From Petasospora fabianii (Eukaryota; Ascomycota; Saccharomycetes; Phaffomycetales; Wickerhamomycetaceae), in contig CP048720.1 in NCBI GenBank assembly GCA_022641835.1, forward strand, positions 186,001 to 250,000: a stretch of DNA of 64,000 bases. The letters run 5' to 3'. A program made the translations under genes and the position numbers. How positions within the stretch are numbered: position 1 is the stretch's first letter; every line of letters starts with the position of its first letter. Shown one piece after another: positions 22,626 through 32,490 of the stretch. Under the pieces are notes generated by a model, which was not told the origin of the DNA, did not search any database, and worked only from the letters and a program-made list of their open reading frames with translations.

Positions 22626-23285
22626 TTAGAACTTACCACGGAGGAGGTTCTTGCACATGTCGTAACCAGTCAAGTAGGCAGTCTTGAAAAAGAGTTGGAA
22701 GTCCCAGTTGGAAGTAGCAGTGTCCAAGAAGCCGAATGGAAGCATAGCTGGAATCCAACCCTGAGCAAGCTCAAGAGCAAACGAGCCGGAAGTCATACCA
22801 TATTGTTTGACGTGACCCTTTGGAAGATGGTGCATATCACCGGCGAGGTAGACCTCTGGGTGGAGGGCACCTGGGTAGGCAGCCTTCTGTTCACCAACGA
22901 GAATGGTGAAGTAGTCATCAGCGAAGTGAACACCAGTGTGACCTTCAGTACCAACAGCAGTACCGAAGAAGATCAAATACTCAGAGATGGAAGCGTGGAG
23001 AATGAACATCGTTCCCATGGCACCACCGGCGGTGTTATATACCCAGTCATCCCAGTTGAGATCGTTAATGAGTTCACCGTACTGGGATTTGAGAGAAACG
23101 GCAAGATCTTCGAGGATGGCCTGGGTCTCATTGGCACCATGACGGGAGATAGCCTCGTTTGCGATTCTGGTGACGGTTGGTTGGTCAAAGACGTAGTTCT
23201 TTGGAAGCCAGGTGTAGAACAACGAGTTGAACACGGCATAAACAGAGTAAAGAACGATAGGGAGCGAGAGCCAGAAAAGTTTCAT
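22626..23285 (-). CDS. ERG2: C-8 sterol isomerase
   Basis: The 219-residue protein (yeast Erg2 is 222) isomerises the C8 double bond (fecosterol to episterol) in ergosterol synthesis, in the ER. An N-terminal membrane anchor ([20 protein letters not shown]) precedes the conserved core. That core includes [40 protein letters not shown] and the C-terminal [21 protein letters not shown] use the ATG at 23285, since the frame upstream begins with TTG. It is divergent from the CSN4-like gene. Confidence 0.96.
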   Translation of the reverse strand: MKLFWLSLPIVLYSVYAVFNSLFYTWLPKNYVFDQPTVTRIANEAISRHGANETQAILEDLAVSLKSQYGELINDLNWDDWVYNTAGGAMGTMFILHASISEYLIFFGTAVGTEGHTGVHFADDYFTILVGEQKAAYPGALHPEVYLAGDMHHLPKGHVKQYGMTSGSFALELAQGWIPAMLPFGFLDTATSNWDFQLFFKTAYLTGYDMCKNLLRGKF

Positions 23286-23620
23286 GGTGGGCAATAGTTT
23301 ATAAAGAGTGACTGTTAGAAGTAGGTCTAAGTGAGTGTGGTGCCCGGACGTCCGTTTTTATACCTGAGGCTCTCTACAGCAGAACGAAACAGGTTTGCCC
23401 AAGACTTTACAAACGAACGCGTAAACGATGGATCTCCATCTCGGAACGAGCACGCGATGAGCTCCGAGCTGCTTCCGGCTCTGCACGTGATCTGGTCCTC
23501 CGCGAAGATACTGAGATCGCGCATAGCCAAGTCTCCACAACTACACAGTTGCATCCCAGTCTGAAAAGGATTCCTCCACCACCGACAAAGGCTAGCTAGC
23601 AATTAGACAGTCAGATCATC
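23286..23620. other. Divergent ERG2-CSN4 promoter
   Basis: A 335-base shared promoter. It contains ACGCGT at 23417-23422, which may be chance. No gene is seen. Confidence 0.5.
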
Positions 23621-24823
23621 ATGGCATCTCGCGCGCTTCTACAAGTCTCAGAAGTTGCCAATGGCGACTCTACCACCAAGGAAAGCGACGTTCTTGCTCT
23701 TCTCATTTCACAGGACCCCAACGACCACGACGGCGTCGTGAATTACATCAAGGCGATCACCAAACAACAGACACTTCCCGTGAAGACCATACTGGGTGAC
23801 TACGTTGATCACATAACGACAAGCTCCTCCATTTCACAGCCTGCTAAGAGGTCAATCTATGAACTTCTCATTACTCAATTCACTCCGCCTACCCCAACAG
23901 TTAGCATTGCCCTTACCAAGACCATCCATGCCCTTGTGCCCTTCTATGAGGCATCCAAGCTTCATACTGAAGCCATTGACGCCTTGAAGATTCTGAACAC
24001 TGATGTAAACTTCCAAGATTTCAGCACTGTCGAGGATTACAACATTTTCCGCATCAATGTTAATACACGCATAGCGGAGAATTGTCTTGCCATACATGAT
24101 TACGAATCTGCAGAGAGTCATCTCACAAGGATCTCACCTTTACTCAGTGAGGTTGAAGACACCGCAACAGTCAAACGCACAAATGCACTAAGTGTCAAGA
24201 TTATGGCGCGTATGCATAAATGGCTCGATGCTGCTTCAAGGTTATTGCTCATGGATGAGCAAGTGTATGATGCAACCACGGTGCTTTATGCTATTCTTGC
24301 CCCATGGTCACAGTTTAAGGAAAATTTGTTTCAAAACGTCAAGAAATCAGAGCACATATTGGCTAACGTCGTTGGTTCACCGCTCGGTGTTTTGTTTGGG
24401 AAGGTTGATCAGAAAAGAGTTATTTACGCCGATGAGGTCTCGAGGGCTATTGATTATGTCGGTGCTGCGGAATTGGATGTGGGTGTTTCATTAGATGAAC
24501 TCAAAGAGATTCTCCAAACTGCTATCATTGAAAGCAACCTCATGTCTTGCTCTTTGATCTTTGAAAATATCACACTGGAAAGTTTTGCTGGATTCTTGAA
24601 GATGAATCCAGAGGTGGTGGAGGACATCGCTGCGGCCTGTATCAGAGCTGATAGCATCAAGGCATCAGTTGATGATATCAGCAAGACGATTTACTTCACA
24701 GATAAGAAGTTCTCAGCCTTGAAAGACTGGCAGGACCACATTGTTAGGGCTTGTACCATCTTGGACAATGTTGCTTCTGACATTGCGTTCGAAAATGTTC
24801 TGCAGCTGCCCAGATACAAATGA
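23621..24823 (+). CDS. CSN4: COP9 signalosome subunit 4-like PCI protein
   Basis: The 400-residue protein has the length of Csn4 (about 406) and its architecture: TPR-like helices, then a PCI winged helix at about 260-365. The PCI end reads AIIESNLMSCSLIFENITLE, then a winged-helix segment and SKTIYFTDK, matching Csn4 (AIxHN...YNNI.FE.L...I..IVHF). Family role: a scaffold of the CSN deneddylase that acts on cullin-RING ligases. It lacks the EF..R-type C-terminus expected for Rpn5, the main alternative. S. cerevisiae has only a reduced CSN, so a clear Csn4 is informative about lineage. Confidence 0.72.
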   Translation: MASRALLQVSEVANGDSTTKESDVLALLISQDPNDHDGVVNYIKAITKQQTLPVKTILGDYVDHITTSSSISQPAKRSIYELLITQFTPPTPTVSIALTKTIHALVPFYEASKLHTEAIDALKILNTDVNFQDFSTVEDYNIFRINVNTRIAENCLAIHDYESAESHLTRISPLLSEVEDTATVKRTNALSVKIMARMHKWLDAASRLLLMDEQVYDATTVLYAILAPWSQFKENLFQNVKKSEHILANVVGSPLGVLFGKVDQKRVIYADEVSRAIDYVGAAELDVGVSLDELKEILQTAIIESNLMSCSLIFENITLESFAGFLKMNPEVVEDIAAACIRADSIKASVDDISKTIYFTDKKFSALKDWQDHIVRACTILDNVASDIAFENVLQLPRYK

Positions 24824-25298
24824 GACCCCAATCATGCACATGATCATTGACCTTTCCTGTTACAAGATGGCTGGGCGGTCGTCGGTTATGCTACCAGGAT
24901 CATTAGCTGCATATCATTAATCACTAATGGGTCAGGTAAGTGAAATACAAAATGATTTGGTAGTATACAATTGATCGTAAATTAAGGTGTAGAATGACAA
25001 CAACGTTGTGAAGCTTTAAGCCCCATCAGTAACATTATGAACGGACGCTTAAGCAAATTCTTCATGAACTCCCCTTTTAGAGCAAAAGAAAAACAAATGC
25101 AAGACAAACCAGTGTTTCTGTTTTCGGGGATTTCCATTTGTGTGCAGAGTGGGACATGTGAGCCACAACAAATGTGAATGAGATTTTGGTGCCGTCAGAG
25201 GAGACCAGCACACTGGACATAAAATAGTAGTAGCACATAAGACCAAACAATAGCAATCATGATATAAAGCATATATGCTGCCAGGGATCATTAGGGCC
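24824..25298. other. Convergent CSN4 / NRM1-like intergenic region
   Basis: Shared 3' region, about 475 bases, with no supported gene. Confidence 0.55.
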
Positions 25299-26117
25299 TC
25301 AGTTGCTACCAAGCAAGGCTGATAGCTGCAACAAGGACTTCGCGGCTCCATAGGAGCCTGGTGTCGACGAGCAGACTTTCTTGGTTGGAGACGAGAGGAG
25401 CAGATCACCATGCTCATTGGTGATAGACTTGATAGGAGTGGAACTGTTCTGTGTGGAGCTGCCATGTCTGTCTACCAAATCCTCGATTTTCAGGGAGCGG
25501 TTGTGAGGGGCTGATCTCTCGAGCTGGGGAGAGGAGTTGGTGCGAAGAGCCTTTCGATTAACTTTAAAAGTTGGGTATTCTGCTATACGTGGCAGTGATG
25601 GGAGTGATGCTCTGGTTTTTTTCTGATTGACAGTAAAACAGGATGGGTCCATGAGGGTATTGGATCTCTTGAAAGCCACGCTCTTCTTTGGAAGGATTGG
25701 AGCAAAGCCATTGGCCTGCAATGGAGTTGAAGCACCGAGAAGACTGATGTGACGAGTCAATGAAGGCGTAGTTGCCATCTTTTTCTCTGCCAGCACATCT
25801 GCGGACTTTGTCATGAAAATTCCACTGCTTGGCTTGGAAACGGCATTATCAGTGTGTTTCTTGATTATCTCGGCTAGTGGCACACCAACCTGGTCTGTTT
25901 GGAGTTTGTAATAGGCAAGCTTTAATCTATACTTGAGCTTACGTGCGTGGTTGGTGTACGTTTGTGGTTTGGTGATGCTATTTTCTCTGGAAAGCAAGGC
26001 AGCGTGTGGAACAATGTTTTTGAGCCTTGGAAGGGATGGTTTGACAATATCGGTGTGTGCCCTCTTCAAGGTATTGACAGATAATGCACCCAATGGTGGA
26101 CGTTCAATGGTGGTCAT
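25299..26117 (-). CDS. NRM1: Whi5/Nrm1-family G1/S transcription repressor
   Basis: The 272-residue basic, mostly disordered protein carries the GTB motif of Whi5, Nrm1 and Srl3 at about 66-83 (KLKYRLKLAYYKLQTDQ followed by PLAEI). This motif binds the G1 factors MBF and SBF. Several Ser-Pro and Thr-Pro sites (SSPQLE, STPIKS, SSPTKK, STPGSY) suit CDK control. Whi5 and Nrm1 cannot be told apart by the motif alone. I lean to NRM1 because an ACGCGT MBF site lies 300 bases upstream and Nrm1 is itself an MBF target. Confidence is high for the family and moderate for the paralog. Confidence 0.7.
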   Translation of the reverse strand: MTTIERPPLGALSVNTLKRAHTDIVKPSLPRLKNIVPHAALLSRENSITKPQTYTNHARKLKYRLKLAYYKLQTDQVGVPLAEIIKKHTDNAVSKPSSGIFMTKSADVLAEKKMATTPSLTRHISLLGASTPLQANGFAPILPKKSVAFKRSNTLMDPSCFTVNQKKTRASLPSLPRIAEYPTFKVNRKALRTNSSPQLERSAPHNRSLKIEDLVDRHGSSTQNSSTPIKSITNEHGDLLLSSPTKKVCSSTPGSYGAAKSLLQLSALLGSN

Positions 26118-27029
26118 GATGTGGTACGTGGTTATGGATGTTGTGCGTGGATGGGCTCGTAGCTTTTGTGATGGTATATGGTCAGGGCCTTGAGGATGAT
26201 GGTGACCAAATGCAAGTAGGCAAGGGAGAGGATGTAGAGTGACCGTGATGCAAACTCTCTCGTGAGAGAAGTTAGTGGTGACTTGATTAAGTGTGTCACT
26301 GGCGGTGGCTCTGAGATGGAGGCGAAGGAAAGGTGTTCAGCGGGAACGGTGCGGTTTTTATTTATTTACACGTACAGTCTCGAGGTGCGTTGTTTATTTA
26401 CTTTTTGCCTAAAGCGCGACGCGTTCGTTTGTTTTGATCAGAGATCACGGTCGCTGCGACAACGTTCTTGGAGAGCGCGACACGAGGACCATGTACAGAA
26501 GGTGGTCCAGGCTCAGCGTTGGTTCTCTTGATTGTTATAGCCTATGCACATTACCGTAGTCACTAAGGGGTACCAATGCTCACTAAGTGTGGGACAATCA
26601 TCGCAACAAGTCCTGGGCTCCAAATACGCGAGCTTGGTTGGGGATTAGCGCTTGCCACTAAATGCTGCACGGATGACTAGGTGCACACTTCCCGGGCGCG
26701 TTACGTCAGGCGCGAGAATGCCCCCGCCTTCTTGCCCACCAGGGCATAGGCGAGACTCCAAGCAAAGTAGGGCTGTGCCTGTGACATGCAAGCGCAATTG
26801 GGGGGAGGGGGTCACCAAGTCTCACGGTATCATGCAGATGATCGCCATCTACGACTTTTGTACGTTTGGTACAAAGTTAAAGATCACAAATTAGGTAAAC
26901 TTTTAACAATAATTATATAAGATGGCCTTCAACTTATGAACATGTGGCAAGATCTCAATACATGAGAACATTAATGCAAGTAAGGAACGAAATTAAAACA
27001 AACAATGCAACTAAACGTGGAACCACGAA
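26118..27029. other. NRM1-like promoter and SCP160 downstream region
   Basis: A 912-base spacer between tandem minus-strand genes. The part near 26118-26500 is the promoter with the MluI box. A GC-rich patch at about 26690-26820 is unexplained. No gene is supported. Confidence 0.5.
26419..26424. promoter_or_regulatory. MluI cell-cycle box (ACGCGT) upstream of the WHI5/NRM1-like gene
   Basis: GACGCGTTCG contains the palindromic MBF core. It lies about 300 bases upstream of the start codon at 26117, and GCGCGAC occurs next to it. MBF driving its own repressor Nrm1 is the known feedback circuit. Confidence 0.55.
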
Positions 27030-30000
27030 TCACTTCTTTTGAATTTCAGCAAGCAACAACTTCTCCGCCTTAGCAAGCGTATCCTTGGTACCTCTGAGAA
27101 CAATAACATCGTTGTTCTTGTCGGTGTTTCTTGGGACGTAGATCTGTGCACCTGCCTTGTTTTTGATGCTTGTCAGACGAGAACCCTGTGGTCCAACAAT
27201 CTTACGGAATGTCGAAGCAGAATCCTTTACCCAGAAGAAAGCCGTGCAGTTGTCCTTGGAGGTACGCTTGATTGCGTCTTTGATCTGCTGCTCAACAAGA
27301 GCAACATCTTGGTCACCACCCTTCAATCTCCAAGGAATTGTATCAGAACTATCTGGTGTCTCACTGTCCTCGACAACAGTGAATTTAAATTGCTCATCAT
27401 CGGTACCACGGGCCTCTGGAGATGGGGCAGGAAGCTTGGATGAGAGTTTGTGGGCTCTGTTAGTTGCATTACCGTGCTCAATTTCGACATCGTGCTCGAT
27501 TCTCACACGTCTGGTGAAACCACCTCTCTCAGCAACCGCACCATGCAAGTAAGCTGGGACATCAATAACAGCCTTCCAGTCATCAGCGGTCAACTCAATG
27601 ATCTTAGCTTTAACCTGCTCCAGCTTGTCTGGCAATCCAACAATGGTGATGGTCTCTGACTTGTCATCGACTCTTGGAATCTTGACCGTGACACCAAAGT
27701 CCTCCTCAAGTGAACGACGCACAGAGCCTGCTGTACCAATTACCAATCTGTGCTTTTCCTTTGGAATAACGATAGCTTCAGTGACAGAGTTCTCTTTGTC
27801 AGCCACAATTTGCTTCACCTGGGCAATGATGTTGTCAACAAGCTTTTTAGGACCAGTGGAAATAATCTTGTTGGAATCAGAGCCGGCATCTGGAATTTGC
27901 AAGAGCTTTCTGTAGTCCTTGTTCTCAAAATCACCAGCAGATTCAATAATTTGCTGCTTCGTTGATCCCTTGGAGCCAAGAATGTCCTTGAAGAACTTTG
28001 GATTCACCTCCAATTCGACAGTGACTGTATTCTGCACATCTTTGACAATAGCCATGATCTGCTTTTCAGCCTCAGTCAAGCCCTTTCTTGAGCCAGTCAA
28101 GACAATGACACGAGAATCCGAATTCTTATCCTCATCTTTAACATCGATGTCGATGCCCGCGTCAACAATGATACGGTTGATCGTCTCACCAGAGCGACCA
28201 ATGACTCTGGAAATGGCACTTTGTGGGACAGTAATCTCCTTGGTGTAACCATTCTCGATCTCAAAGTCTAACAAGTCTTTCAACTCTTCGGTGGCCTTAT
28301 TAGCACCTCTGGAAGGACCTCTGATGGTGACCTCATCGGAGTCTTGGGAAGAATTGATTCTAACATTGTACTTTGTCTCCAATTTTTTGACGTGTTTACC
28401 ACTGTAACCAATAAGAGAGGCACGGTACTTCTTTGGAACGATCAAAGTCTTAGTAATCTCATCCGCAAACTTCTTCGAGAGCTGCCCAATCTGTTGCTCA
28501 GCCTCCTTGACGTTGTATTTGTAACCAGTGATGGTGACGGTGGCCTTCTCACCAGTTGGATTCTTTTCAACATTCACGTCAACGTCGAACTGCTCTCTCA
28601 ACGAGGTTAGCTGAGCACCGTTCTTACCGATCAATCTGGACAAGACAGAAACTGGGACCTTGGTCTCGGTCTGGAAACTGTACAGGTCTTTCTGGTCAGC
28701 TGCATCCTTAAGAAGCTCCTCAATATCCTTTTGAACTTTAGTAACAGTCGATTTGGAGCCCTGAATATAGACCTTATCAGCAGCTGAGGCAGAACCATTG
28801 GAGTGCAACTTGATGGTCAACTCATCAGAAGAAGCCAACAAGCTCTTAAGTGTAGTACCCTTTGGGCCCTCAATGAATTGCTGCTTGTCCTCTGGAACGT
28901 CTAAGACAACTGTCTTCAAGTCAGCCTGTGCTGCTCTCAATACATCCAAGGATGACGAGACAGCATTTAATCTAGCATCAATCTCGTCCTGGGATGGAGC
29001 GAACTCCTCTTCTTCTTGCTCCAAAGCAACCAAAATGATGTCATCAACTGAACCATTAGAGAGCTGGGAAAGTGGGACAACCGCAACGTGATTGGATTTA
29101 GCAGAAGACTCTGTAGCAGATACAACCTTCTTAGCAAAGAAGGCAGAGATATCAGATACAAACAAGACACGGGATGGTGGCAGTGCGTTCACCTTCTCCA
29201 CAATGGCCTTTCTAGCAGCCTTGATGCTTCCAGCAGCGGATGATGGGGCACTGATTTGAATTGGAACACTGTTGGATGTGGAATCAGCGAGCTTGGTGTA
29301 AGATGGGCAACCAATGGAAGCTCCACTGGTTTCACCAATCTCAGAGAAAATCTTGCTATACTGGAAGTATGCGGCAAGTGCTCTAGCGTGGGAAACATTG
29401 GCACCGTGGGCTTTGGAGATGTCCAAGGTCTCAGCAGTGAAAGATTTGGATTGCTCTCTGGCATAAGCGATGGCTTTCTTGACATTGCTCTCTTCACCAG
29501 TGAAAGTGACCTCCTCACCAACGTCACCAGGTGGGAACTTGACAACGACGGAGAACTTATCCAAAATGTCCTTGGCATTGATGAACTGATGATAAGTTCT
29601 TGGGACCTTCTGGGTCTGGGTCTTGATATTAGCAGCCAAGAAATCGAAGAAAGATGATAACTCAGCCTTCTTGGCAATCACCTCGTCTCTCAAACCAGAC
29701 AACAAGATAACACCAGATTTGTTTGGGCCGGTCACTGTCAATGATTCGGTGCTGATCTCAATTGGTTTTATAAAAGCGCGGATATTGTCAGATGCAATAA
29801 GCTTAGAGGACAAGTTCTTGGTCTCCTCGTTCACAATGTCCAAGATCATCTTCTTAGCCAAGGCGCAACCTTCAGAGTCACCCTCAAGAGTAACTTCCAG
29901 CACCTCTTCAAAGTCATCAGAGTCACTAGATGGAGTTTGGTTTCTTTCGATGTCAACCCTGGCACCAGTAGAATCAATGATTGGCTTCAAGTTCTTACCA

Positions 30001-30596
30001 CCAGCACCGATAATGGCAGATCTGGTCTTAGCAGGAATCTTGAAGCTCAACTTAGTTGGCTTGCTCAAGCGACGGAGAATTTCTCTTTTGGCCCTGGTAA
30101 CATCAGCAGCCTTACCAGTGACGACAATGGATCTGTTTTTGGTGACGGAAGACAGGGTCGAGTTGATAGATACGGAGTACTTTTTTCTGAGCTCAGCAAT
30201 AATTTCAATCAGCTCATCTTTTGTAACAGGGCGGGCACCGTCCTTGTTGATAACAAAGGCCTCCTGTACGTTGGATCCAATGGACTTAGCGGATTTCGAG
30301 TTTGAGTTTGAGTTCGAAGAGCCGTTAGTGGCTGGAGCAGACTGGACTGCCTTCATGGATGGCCCCCAGGAGATAGGAGCGGCAACATTGCTAGCAGCAG
30401 AGGCGGAGGCGCCACCAAGGACTGGGAATGCGTCGTAGTTCTCGTCGTTGGTAACAGATGGTGCTGACCCCTCGGCTACAGTGGTGTCATCGATGGAATC
30501 ACCAAGTGGAGCAGCAATGGCACCAGCGGCAACATCAAGAGTGTCATTGGCCTGAACCTTAACAGCAGATTCAGCTGAAACAGAATCGGTAGACAT
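27030..30596 (-). CDS. SCP160: Scp160/vigilin, multi-KH RNA-binding protein
   Basis: The 1188-residue protein (yeast Scp160 is 1222) is made of a tandem array of KH domains, about 13-14 in all. Clear GXXG loops include RSAIIGAGGKNLKPI, VSVLSRLIGKNGAQL, ASLIGYSGKHVKKLE, SRVIGRSGETINR, RLVIGTAGSVRRSLE and FRKIVGPQGSRL. The N-terminal 150 residues are Ala/Ser-rich. Family role: it binds polysomal mRNA at the ER and cytoplasm and affects codon-dependent translation. I use ATG 30596 (MSTDSVSAESAVKVQAND), since the few codons upstream start from a non-ATG. Confidence 0.96.
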   Translation of the reverse strand: MSTDSVSAESAVKVQANDTLDVAAGAIAAPLGDSIDDTTVAEGSAPSVTNDENYDAFPVLGGASASAASNVAAPISWGPSMKAVQSAPATNGSSNSNSNSKSAKSIGSNVQEAFVINKDGARPVTKDELIEIIAELRKKYSVSINSTLSSVTKNRSIVVTGKAADVTRAKREILRRLSKPTKLSFKIPAKTRSAIIGAGGKNLKPIIDSTGARVDIERNQTPSSDSDDFEEVLEVTLEGDSEGCALAKKMILDIVNEETKNLSSKLIASDNIRAFIKPIEISTESLTVTGPNKSGVILLSGLRDEVIAKKAELSSFFDFLAANIKTQTQKVPRTYHQFINAKDILDKFSVVVKFPPGDVGEEVTFTGEESNVKKAIAYAREQSKSFTAETLDISKAHGANVSHARALAAYFQYSKIFSEIGETSGASIGCPSYTKLADSTSNSVPIQISAPSSAAGSIKAARKAIVEKVNALPPSRVLFVSDISAFFAKKVVSATESSAKSNHVAVVPLSQLSNGSVDDIILVALEQEEEEFAPSQDEIDARLNAVSSSLDVLRAAQADLKTVVLDVPEDKQQFIEGPKGTTLKSLLASSDELTIKLHSNGSASAADKVYIQGSKSTVTKVQKDIEELLKDAADQKDLYSFQTETKVPVSVLSRLIGKNGAQLTSLREQFDVDVNVEKNPTGEKATVTITGYKYNVKEAEQQIGQLSKKFADEITKTLIVPKKYRASLIGYSGKHVKKLETKYNVRINSSQDSDEVTIRGPSRGANKATEELKDLLDFEIENGYTKEITVPQSAISRVIGRSGETINRIIVDAGIDIDVKDEDKNSDSRVIVLTGSRKGLTEAEKQIMAIVKDVQNTVTVELEVNPKFFKDILGSKGSTKQQIIESAGDFENKDYRKLLQIPDAGSDSNKIISTGPKKLVDNIIAQVKQIVADKENSVTEAIVIPKEKHRLVIGTAGSVRRSLEEDFGVTVKIPRVDDKSETITIVGLPDKLEQVKAKIIELTADDWKAVIDVPAYLHGAVAERGGFTRRVRIEHDVEIEHGNATNRAHKLSSKLPAPSPEARGTDDEQFKFTVVEDSETPDSSDTIPWRLKGGDQDVALVEQQIKDAIKRTSKDNCTAFFWVKDSASTFRKIVGPQGSRLTSIKNKAGAQIYVPRNTDKNNDVIVLRGTKDTLAKAEKLLLAEIQKK

Positions 30597-31465
30597 GCTG
30601 GAATTAGTGGGGAATAAACGGGGAATCAAACGGCAGCAGGGCGGATAACGGCAGCGGCAACAAACAGAATGTGCTGGATCTGGAGATTCAAGGTGTTTCT
30701 GTTGGTTTTGGAAATAGTGGACGTGGACACAACAATGAGGTCAGAATGTAGGGTTATTACAGCCTATACGTATCAAGAACAATGGTCCGTGTATGATTGA
30801 AGGTGATCAATGAGCGACGCGTGGCCTTAACTGGGAATGATCAGGATCTCGGGAACGGGTGTTGTATCACACTGAGTAACACGGGCGGCAACGTTGAATT
30901 GAGCGGGTGTTTGGTCTTCGGTGAGAGTATGTACGCGAGGGCGTGCTTCAATGAGAAACAGAGAGCTCTTGTAGAAGAATGCTTTGCGTAGCTTATGTGA
31001 ATTGGTTGGAAAAAGGCTCTATGCAGCCCCCAATTTTTCATAAGTGCTCTTGGACCGCGCTCGCTCGAGCTCGGCAGCTGGGCGCTTGATTTTTCACCGC
31101 CACATTGTTTGGCCACGTAAGTGGCGGTGCAGACGTGGCTTATGCGAGAGAACCTTTGACTTCTACATCGGGGGGTTTTCCGAATAATCGTGGATTTGGA
31201 GGCGCGGAAGCGTGTGGATTGATTGAAAGACCGGTAAAACCGCGGGTTTCTTTCCATATAACAACCACTGAAATCAGGATCATTCGTCTGTTTTGTTCAG
31301 CTTTCTTCAGTCTACTCACACGAGACACATCGCGTGCATCCCTGCCTATTAAAGCACAGAAACGGCACTGTATCGGCGAATAGTAAACCGGTGGCAACAT
31401 CAGCAAAGACCAGTAAAGCAGATAGCTTTGGCACAGTATTCGACAACACATTTCATATCTCAAAG
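30597..31465. other. Divergent SCP160-VPS21 promoter region
   Basis: 870 bases between divergent genes with no supported gene. ACGCGT occurs at 30817-30822. Several open frames on both strands have no family features. Confidence 0.5.
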
Positions 31466-32089
31466 ATGTCTTCTTCGTCACAGCAACCACAAACCCGTTT
31501 TGCCCAGTTCAAGCTTGTTCTTCTCGGTGAAAGTGCTGTGGGTAAATCGTCAATCGTGCACAGATTCGTCAAGGACTCCTTTGATGACTTTCGTGAGTCC
31601 ACAATTGGTGCTGCCTTTTTGACGCAAACTATACAGCTTGATGAGAACACCACCGTGAAGTTTGAAATTTGGGACACAGCGGGCCAAGAGCGTTATAAAT
31701 CATTGGCTCCAATGTATTACAGAAATGCTAATGCTGCCGTGGTGGTGTATGACATTACACAGGAGGCATCTCTGGAGAGAGCAAAATCCTGGATTAAGGA
31801 ATTACAAAGACAAGCAAACCAGGATATCGTGATTGCACTTGCTGGTAATAAGCTTGATTTGGAGGCTGATAGAAAGGTGAGCAAAGAGACAGCAAGGGCC
31901 TTTGCTAGCGAGGAAGGTTTGCTGTTTTTCGAGGTGAGTGCAAAGAGTGGTGAAGGTGTCAAAGATATTTTCCAGAGCATTGCTGAGAAGCTTCCACTTG
32001 AGGCTCAGATTAAAGCCAAGGGACCACAAGGAAAGGGTGTCAATCTACAGAGACCAAGTACCAATAACAACACCAACTGTTGCTCTTGA
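31466..32089 (+). CDS. VPS21: Rab5-type GTPase (Vps21/Ypt52 family)
   Basis: The 207-residue small GTPase has all nucleotide motifs: P-loop GESAVGKSS, switch I with the invariant Thr ([11 protein letters not shown]), DTAGQE, GNKLD and [13 protein letters not shown] is diagnostic of the Rab5 subfamily. The C-terminus NCCS carries two cysteines for geranylgeranylation. Family role: early endosome fusion through CORVET. Length fits Vps21 (210) better than Ypt52 (234), but the choice among the Rab5 paralogs is tentative. The ATG at 31466 matches the family; the frame upstream is not Rab-like. Confidence 0.9.
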   Translation: MSSSSQQPQTRFAQFKLVLLGESAVGKSSIVHRFVKDSFDDFRESTIGAAFLTQTIQLDENTTVKFEIWDTAGQERYKSLAPMYYRNANAAVVVYDITQEASLERAKSWIKELQRQANQDIVIALAGNKLDLEADRKVSKETARAFASEEGLLFFEVSAKSGEGVKDIFQSIAEKLPLEAQIKAKGPQGKGVNLQRPSTNNNTNCCS

Positions 32090-32490
32090 TAAATTACACT
32101 TCCCTTCATTTCGTCATGCACCTTCATATCTTTGTCACCACGGCTTTTGTTTTGTTTTTTCGCTAGGTTTACGCGCCGCATTTGAATTCAATCACATAGT
32201 ACAGTAACGCACTTCAAATTTAATGTAAGGTTAACATTCCCATAGTTGTACTGTTTTGTGCATACGAAGGATCGGAGGCTATTATATGGATGTGATCAGA
32301 GTCGTGGTGAAATATATGCCGTGAAATTCAAAGTCTAATGTATGAATGTCCTTCGATACATGGCACCAAAAGGGCATTAGCTGTGAAAAGGGAGGAATAA
32401 AGAACAAGGAATGTGTAAATATGGCTGTATATGTATCTTCATAAAGGAACCAGTGCATGGTAGACCCACAGTGAGTAAATTTGAATACAT
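32090..32490. other. Convergent VPS21-MIC60 intergenic region
   Basis: Shared AT-rich 3' region of 400 bases without a supported gene. Confidence 0.55.

Noticed and set aside
23417-23422. MluI box for ERG2 or CSN4
   Set aside because: Single core match without extended flanks; no link of these genes to MBF.
29623-30438. 271-codon plus-strand ORF antisense to SCP160
   Set aside because: Shadow of the KH-repeat gene; no independent features.
30817-30822. MluI box for SCP160 or VPS21
   Set aside because: ACGCGT is expected several times by chance in 64 kb, and neither gene family is known to be G1/S-regulated.
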